Origin: Watersipora subatra
Lineage: Eukaryota; Bryozoa; Gymnolaemata; Cheilostomatida; Watersiporidae
Length of the DNA stretch: 64,000 bases
NCBI RefSeq assembly: GCF_963576615.1
Contig: NC_088708.1
Location: forward strand, 28,093,191-28,157,190
Direction of reading: 5' to 3'
Below are positions 34,205-46,700 of the stretch, one piece after another. Numbering within the stretch: position 1 is the first letter of the stretch; each line of letters starts with the position of its first letter. A program made the position numbers and the translations under genes. The notes under the pieces were generated by a model. The model had not been told where the DNA came from. It made no database searches and saw only the letters and a list, made by a program, of their open reading frames with translations.

Positions 34205-37200
34205 ATGGCAGCAAACAAAGATTTACTCAGATCATTCTCTATCGACCATATATTGTCTCACAAACAAGAAAATCGTCATTTAGAGAGTTCAACATCTCCT
34301 CTCTCACTCAGAACTGCTGTATTGCCACCAATCACGGCACAGAAGCATTTAACTTTAACAACAGAAACTGACTTTGGATACAAAGACCTTCAACTGAGAT
34401 GTAATGCTGCACAACAATATGCAACGGCAGCATCGGCAGCGGCTGCTCAAGCACCAATGATTATGAATCATGAACAGTATCAGCTAGCAGGGATAGCGAA
34501 TAGGTGCCTACCTCCAACACCTTCATTATATTCGACGCCTTGGAAAACAGACCTGGAATCATTATACCAAAGCATGTACCTGGACTCTCTCCTGCAAGGT
34601 GGCTTGATTGTATGAATCCTTTATTTTAAGCTTAGCTATGCATGTACCAAGATGTGTGTTTTTAGATATTTTAAAAGCTGTATAATTTAGAGACTGCAAT
34701 TTTTCTAAAGATTTATGTATTTTGTAATGTTTGTTTACATTTGAATTTCTGGACATCCCTAAAAAATTTTTAAGGTAAAACATTGTATTGATTCCCTGAC
34801 ATGATTGGCTGAAGGTGCTTAAAAGCAGCCAATTGAAGAAATATTTACAGCTTTACTATTCTATATATCTGCCAACATCATATATTATTAACCTTTACAG
34901 ACCAGAGAGCCTTCAGCAATCCATGGTCTGCATTTTTCTCTTCCATTCCATTTCACAAGCGAAAGGGTGGACAAGTGCGATTTACAAATGACCAAACAAT
35001 AGAGTTAGAAAAGAAATTTGGAAGTCAAAAGTATTTATCTCCGAATGACCGAAAGAAAGTGGCAAAAAAATTACAACTTTCTGAACGACAGGTAAGCAAT
35101 TTTAGATAGAATGTTTTGTGTTATTAACTGGTTAGACCAGCAAGTAGGCTCTCACTTTTGAAAGAGCCGATGTAATACAAACACGGTTAAAACAGCGCAT
35201 TCTTTCTAGCTATTCAACATTCATGTTCTGTAAAACCTTTCGCACTGTTTTGTCTGATAAAATACTATGCAGCATGAACTAAATATATTCGGTCTTGAAA
35301 CATTGTAACATTAGGCATATATAAAAGCACATCAATTGCTTTTAATTATTATTCAACTGTTTACTTAAAGAGTGTTGAAACAAAATCATCTAATAGAAAT
35401 TGATTACCTTCAATAACAATTAACATCGTTTAGTTAATGCTGTTAATGTCAAACATCTTTTGTGTACTCTTTTGAACAGTAACCAATATTACAACAAATA
35501 GTTTCACTTCCTAGTATTAGTTCCAGCTGACGGTGTCATTAAGTCATTAAATATAATGACTTAATTAAGTCATTAATGACACCGTCATATATTGATTATG
35601 TTTTTCAAGAGATTAAGCTTTATTTAGTTGAAAATATTGTAAAACACAAAGCATCAGAGATAAAAAAAAAGGTTCTAGCTAACTTTTGATCTTGTTGTGA
35701 ATGCTGACACTAGCAAATTATAGCTTCTTGTATCAATGGCATATACAGCTTGTGTTTGTATTTAAACAGCTATCTTGGATGTAGTTGAACTGCATTTAAT
35801 ATGAAATATTGTAAGAAAGACCTAACTACCAAATCAGATTGGAGTGTTGACTGTATGCATCAGATAAAACAAAAATCAAGAATTCATCTGCTTTAGCAAC
35901 AGCTATCTAATATATCAAGAATATAACCGGATATTTCTTTTTAGAGATAATCTTTGACACATGCTAAAATTGAAAATATATGCGTGCATATTAGCTGGTG
36001 TTAAGGCTAATACAAATAGTGAGACCCCACTCGGAGATTACATTATAAAAATTTGAAAGCAGTCCAATCTGCTATCAAGAAAGTTGGTATTTATGGAGAT
36101 AGACACGACGGTGCCAAATTGAGCTTCATTCAACAAATTATAAAGCAAGCTACTGCGCAATATTTTTTATCAGAGCTTAATTGGCATTATAGGGAGCCTT
36201 GTAGCTGATAGGACGTATCTAAATGGTCGGGATTAGATTCATTGCTAAGCCCTTGAGTCAACCGTGTCATGTTTGCAGTAGCAATATACTAGCCTAAAGT
36301 CGGCGATACACTAATATAAACAACAAACCTGGAAAATATTAAGTCTCCTTTACGATAAGATAGACCTTAATTGGTCTGATTGCAAGTATTTCCTATTTGA
36401 ACGTCATTTGTTTTGATGTAAGCGATAGAAAGATACAAAGGTAGATTATTTTGTGACAAATAAAAAAATATAGCAATCACCATGGTTGCGATGCCAGAAG
36501 TTATGTATTTATAACTTTTAAGTAACTAATGTATAACCAGGTAGTTGAAAACAGCAGGAGATAAAAACTTAACGAGTAAGTCTTAGTTGCACAGTGGAGC
36601 AGCCTGGCCATTTTTCTTTGCTGGGCATTCATGACTTTATTCCGACTGGCTTACTGAAATACTTACATATAGATGTGATCAAGTTAGAAAAAAATAGACA
36701 TTGTTAGACAGAAATCAACAGATGTTAATCAGAAACATATGGACAATGTTAGACATGAATGGACAGATGTTAGAGAAGATTAGACACATATTAGATGGAA
36801 ATCAACAGATGTTAGACGGCCAAATGAACAAATATTAGAAAGAAATAGATAAATGTTAGTCAGAATTGAACAGATGTTAAAGAGAAATAAACATATGTTA
36901 GACGGAGTTAACAGATGTTAGGTAGATATGAATGGATGTTAGATAGTAACAGACCAAGGTTAGACAGAAATGAACAAATGCTAGATAGAAATAGACAAAT
37001 GTTAGACAAAAATGGACAGCTAATGCTAGACAGAAATACACTGAATTAAAGAGTTTTCACTTCTATTTCAGGTGAAAACCTGGTTTCAAAACAGAAGAGC
37101 TAAATGGAGGAGACTGCGACAGGTAAGGCAATTGAACCGCAATTAAAATGATATTCTTTACCTCCAGCTAACAGACAATTTAAAGTAAAAAAATTTTTTG

Positions 37201-37445
37201 AAACCGTAGGACAGCTTTGATATATAGATAGAATGGAATAGACAAACTTTCTGTTGCAGGATAGTAAACAGGCAAGCGGCCTAACAGCAAATTTCATAAA
37301 TGAGCTGGAGAATGCAAATGTTGTGTGTCCCCAAGACAACAGCGAACAAGTGGGACAAGAAATGTTGATGGAAGATGATAATGAACCGGTAGACATAGGA
37401 GAAGATTTAACGAACACATCTGACTGTGAGATAGACGTTGAGTAG
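34205..37445 (+). CDS. HHEX: Hematopoietically expressed homeobox protein (HHEX)
   Basis: Four exons, 34205-34598, 34901-35091, 37072-37122 and 37260-37445, give 273 residues with consistent phases. HHEX is a nuclear homeodomain repressor used in foregut, endoderm and blood or vessel patterning in animals. Seen here: an eh1-like Groucho/TLE-binding motif F-S-I-D-H-I-L at residues 11-17, a short alanine-rich run, and a homeodomain at about 151-210. The homeodomain starts with H-K-R-K-G-G-Q-V-R-F and has helix 3 as V-K-T-W-F-Q-N-R-R-A-K-W-R-R-L. Intron 3 directly follows helix 3, and intron 2 splits the homeodomain between R-Q and V-K. The acidic C-terminus ends C-E-I-D-V-E, like the S-E-D-S-D-Q-E-V-D-I-E tail of vertebrate HHEX. 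The gene faces MFSD10 tail-to-tail. Confidence 0.97.
35529..35586. repeat. Near-perfect hairpin in HHEX intron 2
   Basis: GACGGTGTCATTAA at 35529-35542 is the perfect reverse complement of 35573-35586. The interior is itself made of ATGACTTAAT-type palindromes, so almost the whole 58 bp can fold. Confidence 0.85.
36690..37043 (+). repeat. Degenerate minisatellite in HHEX intron 2
   Basis: About fifteen imperfect units of roughly 20-25 bp, consensus GTTAGACAGAAATGAACAGA, ending about 28 bp before the exon 3 acceptor. Unit length and sequence vary, so the array looks old. Confidence 0.85.
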
Positions 37446-37710
37446 TTGTGCAATACCTCAAATAGATACATAGATATACTCATGCAAGTTATATTTCCAA
37501 ATCTTTGTACTGTATATATTTTCCATAGACTTAGATATGAAACTATTGCGTGAGCACCAGTTAGTCGACCTTAAAAACTGTATACATCATGTGTTAGTTG
37601 AGCCTCTATAAAAGTACATTATCTGCATATAATGCGATGTCTATGGGAAGTTGATATAGCTCTAATAATTAGAGAGATCTATCAAATCTTATTTTTGGAA
37701 CGTTATGTCA

Positions 37711-37716
37711 AATAAA
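37711..37716 (+). promoter_or_regulatory. Candidate HHEX poly(A) signal
   Basis: AATAAA 266 bp after the HHEX stop and only 38 bp before the MFSD10 stop codon on the other strand. If used, the two 3' UTRs nearly touch or overlap. Confidence 0.5.
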
Positions 37717-37753
37717 TGGAATGGAACAATTGTGGATAATTGATGAGAGATGT

Positions 37754-40700
37754 TTAGTCCTGTTTTGGGCTGGCCTTCACCTTAGTCGTGGCGAGCAGAG
37801 CTAAAGGTATGAGCATGGCGCAAGCTGAGATAATATAGCACGTCTCTGAGTCAACACTCCAGTAAACTACAATATGGAAACGGTGAGATACAGAGAGTGA
37901 TGAAGAAGACCCACATGATTGATATAAGCTGATAGGGAGTGAGCATTAATTTTAATCCTCTTGATAAGGAAGTACATTAGTCCGAGAGGTCAAGATGCCA
38001 ATTCTACTTTAAAAATATCCCGCAGAGATGCTACAATAACATATGTAATCACAAATATTGCAAAGACTTCTATGAAGAATAGCGGACAAGGTTACGAAAT
38101 CCTCCTATTATCAATATAAACCTTCATAAATACCACATAAACACCTTTGTGAAAGCCTGGCCATACTATTTCCATATATAAACAAATTATTCAATTAATT
38201 TTAACACAAAAGACATAACTAAAAGCTCACCGGCTGAGATTGAAAGCGGGCCAAGACCCCTAGCCAGGGCTCCTAAAGCACGGAATACACCCATTACTGA
38301 TCCCTTCTGACTCTCAGTTCCGTAGACAGAAATAAGGGTAGTCATGCTAGGCACGACTGTTGATGATGCTGAGACAAAAGAGAAACATGGAGATAAAAAG
38401 AAGCTATGGCAGCTAATTGCTATTGCAACCGCAGAGATAAGAGCCATGATGGCTTTATCTGGCTCATCTAGCTAGCTGAAAAGATGGAGATCTTATAGAT
38501 GACACTGACACACAGGTGCCTGAAACAGGCTATAACTGCATCCCTTACTCTTTATGCATAATAATGGTTATAATAGAATCATATGATCATAATGAGTAAA
38601 CCAGAGGCAAGCAAAGTGCAATGAAAAATGATGGAAAATATATGTTTTTACAATTAGCGTCATGCATCTTCAAATTCAAAAAGTCTGTCTGATGTATTGA
38701 CTCGTACATGTAAAGAATATTGAAAAGAAAACACAATCGTCGCTTGTTGTTAGCGCCTATCAATCAATGGTGTTACTAATTATTGCCAAACCTATCAGAC
38801 GAGCCACTCGATTAAAAGATGCCTGTATTAGTCTTCAATTGATAGACCCAGAATGACTCCACGAGATTTACTCTGTCAACACCAACTCTGATTAGCAAGA
38901 AAAACAAAAGGATTGAATGTCCTTACGCTGCATAGATATGAAGAGTATTTTATCATGACTGAGGAGCCATGAGCAACAAACTTTCAAATTAGCATCACTT
39001 TTCAGACATTTTAATATGACCATCGATAGACCTGATTGAACTGTGGATAACACCATTTTTTCCCAGCAGCCTTCTTTTGCTAAGGCTATTTCTTGTTGAT
39101 TACCTCCCCTCTTAGAGTTAGCTATGTTAGCTAAGCCATTTTGGCAATGTTATTTGTTAAAATATAATTGTGAATTATAAGCTATTACTTTGTAAAGTAT
39201 TTGATACGCTGACTGATGACTTGGTCAATTATAAATGAAAACAAAAATCTGTTAACAATTACAACAGACTGAGAAAAGATCAAAGGCTTCATAAAAGTGA
39301 TTATTGATACACTGCGCCACAGTCTTAGCAACCACGATGTGACAACTTCATTTCATATGATATTCTACCAAGTCATCCGTCATGAATAGCCAATCAGAGT
39401 GCATATGCAACAAATTGAGACGCATTGTCATTAGTCTCTCATGCGGATTAAATTGAACATCAAACCATCAAGTGTTTGCTTTGCTAAATATCTTTCCTGC
39501 AAAACATCTTTATGCGCAATTGACAGATGAAACAAACAATTAAACAAAAAGGCCTAGATAACACCAATCTTCAAGATTATCAGCCAATCAGATTGCTAAA
39601 TAAGACACATGAAAGACAGCCGCCTATGCTAGCAGTGCAGATTATGTTAACTCCTACCAGAGTAGCAGTCTATGACAATGTTCTCTCGGTGTTTCCGGTA
39701 CATGAAACAAATTTCAGAATTTTTTCTGTTGATAAAAATGAAGTTAATAAGTTTTTTTCCCCGCCTCTTTCATACACAATGACTACATGGCGTCAAGATT
39801 GCCTTTTAATTAGTTATTGTTGTCTTGCTAACAAACTAACTACTGCCACAATGTATGCGTGTGAAATTGTCCGTGATACAGTGATGTGGCTACTGAACAG
39901 CGTAACTGACAACATTTTGTTTTAGATTAATCATTAGTTATATGTTGTGAATAATTTGAAATATTGACTGGTGCTACACAGTGATCAACTAATACCCATT
40001 GCTAATCAAATGGTCTCAGCATTATTTACTTTCATTGGGTTAACAGAGTTGTGTGCCCCTAGGTTGTTTCGTTCGAACACTTGGAAAATGTGCCACCAAA
40101 AGTTTCTGTTGATCTGAAATTTTTACTCAAAATAGAAATAAATTGTAGTCTGCTTCCTTACTGTAGTAAAAGCCTTCAATTTAGCATTTTAAATTAAACA
40201 AAAACCCTTAATATTAAATCTGATTGAACGACATATATAAATGACATATATAAATGACATATATAAATGAGGTAGTTTATTTCTGATGCTCCCTTTTGCA
40301 TCCTGGGGTTGCCATAACTCACAGTTTCATTGGTTTATATCTAAAGTTTGTAAATACAATATCTTCTTCATTTCACTTTAAAAGCTTTTTATTAAATTTT
40401 TATAACATAGCATCCACAAAGACCAGCTTTACTGGAGGTAATATAAGCAACCATACACAAATGAACATGACAACTAATCAGTCATTGGTTAGTAATGTAC
40501 TACATCATCCCTGTAACGCCCTAAAGCACAGCTTGGGAAATGCCATTTGTTGTTAATAGCCTACAGTGTCCATCCAATGCTATATCCTTGAGGTGTATAC
40601 ACTTGCTACATTTTTGAGGTGTGTGCACTGCTACATCCTTGAGGTGTGTACACTTGCTACATCCTTTTGAGGTGTGTACATATGCTACATCCTTGAGATG

Positions 40701-43700
40701 TGTACACTTGCTACATCCTTGAGGTGTGTACACTTACTACATTCTTGAGGTGTGTACACCTGCTACATCCTTGAGGTGTGTACACTTGCTACATCCTTGA
40801 GGTGTGTACACTTACTACATTCTTGAGGTGTGTACACTTGCTACGTTCTTGAGGTGTGTACACTTGCTACGTTCTTGACGTGTGTATACTTGCTACATCC
40901 TTGAGGTGTGTACACTTACTACATCCTTGAGGTGTGTACACTTACTACATCCTTGAGGTGTGTACACTTACTACATCTCTAAGGTGTGTACACTTACTAC
41001 ATTCTTGAGGTGTGTACACTTGCTACATCCTTGAGGTGTGTACACATGCTACATCTTTGAGGTGTGTACACCTACTACGTTTTTGAGGTGTGTACACTTG
41101 CTACATCCTTGAGGAGTTGTGTACACAAGCTCAAATACGTCTAACATTTACCGCTAGTCCAGACTAATTAAAGAGCACCCTAAACGCAATCTATCTCCAA
41201 AGAAACGCCATTCAAACTTCACAAAGAGAAAACAACTTCCCGATATAAAAAATTACTGCCTTTCACAGGATTTGGAAGATTGTAAAAGCTTACCATAAGC
41301 AAACATCAACAGCCCTGTATACAACAAAGTTGCACTTTGAGCAAAACCAATGCAGAGGACACCAGGCATGAGTAGAACTATCCCGGAGAGAGCTGTAGAT
41401 TTTTCAGTGCCAGTAGGGCGCCTCCTTGTATAACCACCTGTCATAGAGAAGACCGAATACGTAAGGGTTGGTAAACAGATATAAACATCAACATACAAAG
41501 AGTGGCTGACACACACTTTGTGTAGTATGAAATAAATTCACAAATTCATTGGAAAATTGCTCCTATTTATGACACATTCAGATCAGACAATGTATTATAA
41601 TTTTTAAGCTTACAAGACTTGGTGTCACATTGTGTCACATGCCATTCTAATCAGGCAGGCACCAATGCATTATTACCTAGCCTGTGGTTCAAATCGATTT
41701 GGTGCCGGCGCATGAGCCAGAAGGATAAGATAAGGTAGAGAACACGAGTGAATATATAGGGAACTATGTATAGGGAACTATAGTCCTCACCTAGTATTAG
41801 TATCATCACTAATCCGATGAAGAAAAACATCTTGCCTTGCTGCATGCTGCAATATCATAATAATATCATAATTCTTTCCACACGCAATATGGGTTGATAC
41901 AAAGTATAAAAGACATACCATACCGTACAACCTTTAATTGAACGACCCATGACACTCTATTTTTCAACCATTTCTCTATAGTAGTGGACAAATAGAGGTG
42001 GCGTTCAATTGGATGTTTTACAGTACATTATGTACTGAGACTAGGCTATGAAGCCTGACCTTGTACACTGGCCAATCGATATGAGCTTGGTAGACGATAT
42101 GACGACTTACTTTTTGGCCTGTTATCATCAATTTTATAAGCCATAGACTTTCATGTACTCTCATAGATAAGATTTTCAACACTTGTGTGGTTTGTGTTAC
42201 GATTGCTTTAGACAATACAAGGTACACTGATACCAAACAGTTCAGACAATTGCAGACTATCAGCAGCAGAAATACACAGTAGGCAGTTCTAGCCATGATC
42301 GGTCATGAGGTCATCATAAGATTAGAGACTTACAACAAGAAATTGTCACAAAGCAAGTTGAACAGACACTGGTTCAACAACCAACCTCTTATGAAATGTG
42401 CACAGGCTAAAAGTATAGTTCACATCTATCAGCAATAAGAGATTTCTGGAACATTCTATAGCGGGCCTACTAGTGAGCAATGAGAGATGATGTGCAGCCA
42501 ACTCGATACAGAGTTAATTGAGGTACATAGATTGTACAGCATCGGCCAATTGGAAGAGAGTACTATGAATAAAGTGAACAAATAACTCTAGCCTACCCGT
42601 AAATTATAATAAATAAATCTGTTGCTAGAGTACGATTCAGAAAGAGAAACTTATAAAGTAAGTCTAACTTACTTGGCCACTTAGACCTACCTCGACAGCT
42701 CTATTAAAACGAATTGAAGATTATAGAATACATACATACAAGTAGCAGTTACTTACCTGTTATAGTTGAACTTGAGATACGTTAAAAATGTCAAAGTAAA
42801 TTCTACTCCAGAATAGAGGAAGATGTAGAGGAAGTAGATAAATCCAATCCTTTTCATGGTTCTCTTTTCTAGAATGTGTAGATGAGATTGTTTTGTTGGA
42901 GCACAAATGCATTTACAGCTGATCTGCAAACCTAGCATATCTTCAACAGCAAATGCTATGAACAAATGAAAAAGTGAAATGATCATAATAATTGAATGAA
43001 AATGAAATATGAGAAAATCATAAGCTAATTTCGACCCAACACTCTCTCATGTTCTGCAAGTTATTTTAGCTCACTATTGTACCAGTCAAGTGTGATGCCT
43101 TGATCTATACTGACAATCTATTGCCAATGATAATTCTATGCTCTACAGTCCATTTCAATAGATCAATTTATGCTCTCCAGCTTGTGGTAACTGATCCCTC
43201 TATATCTGTACTGAAATTTTGTTATCTCTGATCACTTTATGCTTGTGCTGTAGTTAGCTATGACTGATCACTTTATGTCTGTACTGCAGTTTGTCATGAC
43301 AGATCCATCTGTCTGTAATGCACTTTGTTATGACCAATCACTCTATGCCTGTAATACACTGTGTTATGACTGATCACTCTATGTCTGTGCTGTATTCTGT
43401 TATGAGTGATCACTCTATGTCTGTATGCATGTACATGTGATAAAGAATCACTCCATGTTTATAACCAGCTATAACTGATCATTCTACAAGCAGTCAAGAG
43501 CTAACTCATAGTAACACGCACTGTTAGCTTATAACAGATTGAAGAGACCCACCTTCAGGTGCAACACCAGGTACAGCTTTGAATAGAAACAGCGAGACTG
43601 GATTTATCAGGTCAAAGACATTGTTTTCTGTGGAAAATAGTGACTTAGCCTAAAATAAGAGAGCTATGTGAGAAATAAAGCGGACAACTATAGGCTACAG

Positions 43701-46700
43701 ACATATCTCTGTCACTAGTACATTACAAGGTGTGACCTGCTGAAAGCCATGAAACTGCTGCGTGTGTGTTACCATTAACATTTATTAATGGAAGGTAAAA
43801 GATCTTGAACTAGCAGTCATCTGAAAGAAGATACTGTGTTGTTTAAAATTTAAACAGTCAATATACATGCTCAGGACCTCTAATAACATTTGTAGTCACT
43901 CATCTAACTCCTCACCAATAAAGGATCACTGTTATGTACATCTGATACTGCCTGTGACAGAGCGCATAACAACTCACCCTTTTGGACTCAATAAGTGTTT
44001 CCTCAAAGGCACAGTACATGTAGAGAATATCAAGGATCGCCATAGAAAGAGCAAACAATGCTGGCGCCACAAAAAATTCACCGACACCCACTGCAGGTAC
44101 TGCACCCGCCGCAAACCCTATAGTAAACAATACACAGAAATATGTACAGAATATGCAAATTATTTTGTTATTTCAATTATACGTAATTCCAATCCAATTA
44201 AAATTTTAAATTGGAGATACTCTCCTGGTGGTGCCAAATACTTTCAGATGAGATAACAACATAAATGGACATGTCTAAAAAGTACACATACATACATATC
44301 CATCACATCAGGTCTTATGCTTCAGTACCAAATATTGTATAGCGTTTGAGGCTTTTATTTAAAAAAATATACACATATCACGTAGTTTCAAAGTTGTTGA
44401 TTTTCGAAGATCAATAAACCGATGTTTTATAAACGAGGTACGTAAGATCATGTACACCTTTATATCACTATCTGACATAGAGGTGTATAAGAGGTGGAGA
44501 ATATTAGGAGACTGCAGATATAGCAAACTGTAAGAAAAGCTATGTGGTGTTAAGATCAAAGCTGATGATTAAATGGAGTGACATGCACACAAAACAGAGA
44601 TTAGACCACCACAAAAGCTGAGTACAAGTGTGCTGAGAAATCAGGTGAGCCAAGACGAACCAAAAGAGCTGATGAACATTATTCTGGAACATTGAGACGC
44701 AGAGCAAGGTGATTTGGAGTAAACGCAAAAATTATTGAAAGAAACAGTGTATTTTACTGCCATCGATGCGTTCAGAACATAAAGTATAAAACACACAGAC
44801 GGGTTTAATGTGCATGATGTGCGCACAGCTCAATGAGAAACAGAATTGAATGAAACAAGCTTTTTTATGTGTAACACCAGGCTAGAGAGAAAAGAGTACT
44901 CGAAAGCCCAGTGAAAGCTTCCAAGGTACACTAGAAAAATAAGGAATCGATGGTAAGAGAAAAAGGTTTCAGGAGCATCAACCTCCAGCAAACAGAAGGA
45001 ATATGGAAGTATCTTAAACCAGACCAGAACACTTGTGGCCCAAAACAAAGAGGACTTGCACAACTTATCGACCATAATTGAACCACAGTTCTACAGGAAA
45101 TAAACACAATCTTGCAAATTATTCTCTGATCACTTCAACCAACTACTGAACATATCGGAAGATATAGATGAGATGATCCAAAATCACACTGTGCAGAGAC
45201 CTGCTATCCTGTTTTGCGATGACCCGACTGACACGAATAAGTGCATGTTGGCCATTACTCGGATGCAAAATGGGAAAACCTATGGCTGAGATGGTAAGCT
45301 ATCTGAAGTAAGAAACATTATGGTCAGAACTTACCAGACTGCACAAAATGATTCAGACAGTTTGAAGGAGTCAACCAGAACCTAAAGATTGAAAGGATAC
45401 AAACACTGTCAATGATCAGAGTGGAGTCTAAAACGAATGTGGTAATAACTAACTGGGCCATATCCATCTTATCCCTTGCAGACAAGATTCTCTCTTGTGA
45501 ATACTAGTACATGTAGATCGTTCAATTCACATATCACCTCAAAAATACTACCTTCGTCTCAGTGTGGGTTCAGAGGCGGAAGGAGTACAACAGACATGGC
45601 TTTTTGCTTAAGACAAGTACGAGAGAAGGTACTGAAGAAACAAGGAATCTATTGATTTCAGAAAAGCAATACAGTCTCCAGAATCGGTCTTTGGCAGGTT
45701 CTCCAAAAGCTTGGCTTTACAAAGAGGCTTCATTGAAGCTCATTGTAGCATCATTGAAGCTCTCCATAAGGGCATGCAGTTAAATGAAGTTATAAGAAGG
45801 AATGGTCTCGAGTGACTTTGAAGTAAGTAATCGAATTATGTAAAAGTATGTTTACACACTTTTTACTCTATTCAACTGTCATGCTTACAGTAGCCTTCAA
45901 TGACAGCTTACAGGAAGTTTAAATCTAGACCAGCAGAGAGCCAGATTTGTTTAACGCGGTTCAATTCAAACCAAAGAGCGAAATAACCACTGTTAGTGAA
46001 AAAATGGCTTTTTTGCTGATGATAGTGTTCCAGTAGCACTAAAAAAATATTCATCTTTGTTGCCAGAAATTTCAGGCTCAAAATTATTATTAAAAAACAG
46101 AGCGCCTTTATTAGGTGCCAGTTTTCAGGAAGTTTCTCCCAAGCAACTACAATTGCCATCAACGAAGATCTAGAACAAAGCAAAACACCTAAATATATTG
46201 GAAGTCCTGTAGCCGACAATGCTAAGCTGAATGATAAAATCTGTTTGAGAGACGGAAATGTGATGCATTGTAAGGAAACTTGAGGACTAGACTAGGGCGG
46301 CCACCAGTTTCAAAGTGAAATACAAGGTATATCGGTCTACAGCGCAGACAGCTCGGCTGTATGGTATTAAGGCATGGAATGTTTACAGTGTGATAACTGA
46401 CAGACTGTGAGCAATGAGAAATGATGTAATAAGACATTTATGATCCATCGTGAGTATCTCATGGAGGAATAAGATCTCGCATACTGAGGTATTGAGATGA
46501 GTTGTAATACTTTGACTCAAATCCATTCTTATCCAAATGAATTTTGTATGGTTCAAACATGTTGAGAGAAGAACTCTGATTACCTACTCTGAGAGCTGGT
46601 GTACCACCGATTGAAAAAACGGTGTAACCCAGCAAAGCCTATTTGAGATTTAAAGACACAATCAAGAGGAACATGAAGAAAGTCGGTACAGACACAAAAA

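Noticed and set aside
43867-44256. 129-codon plus-strand open frame
   Set aside because: Antisense shadow of the MFSD10 exon at 44117-43978.
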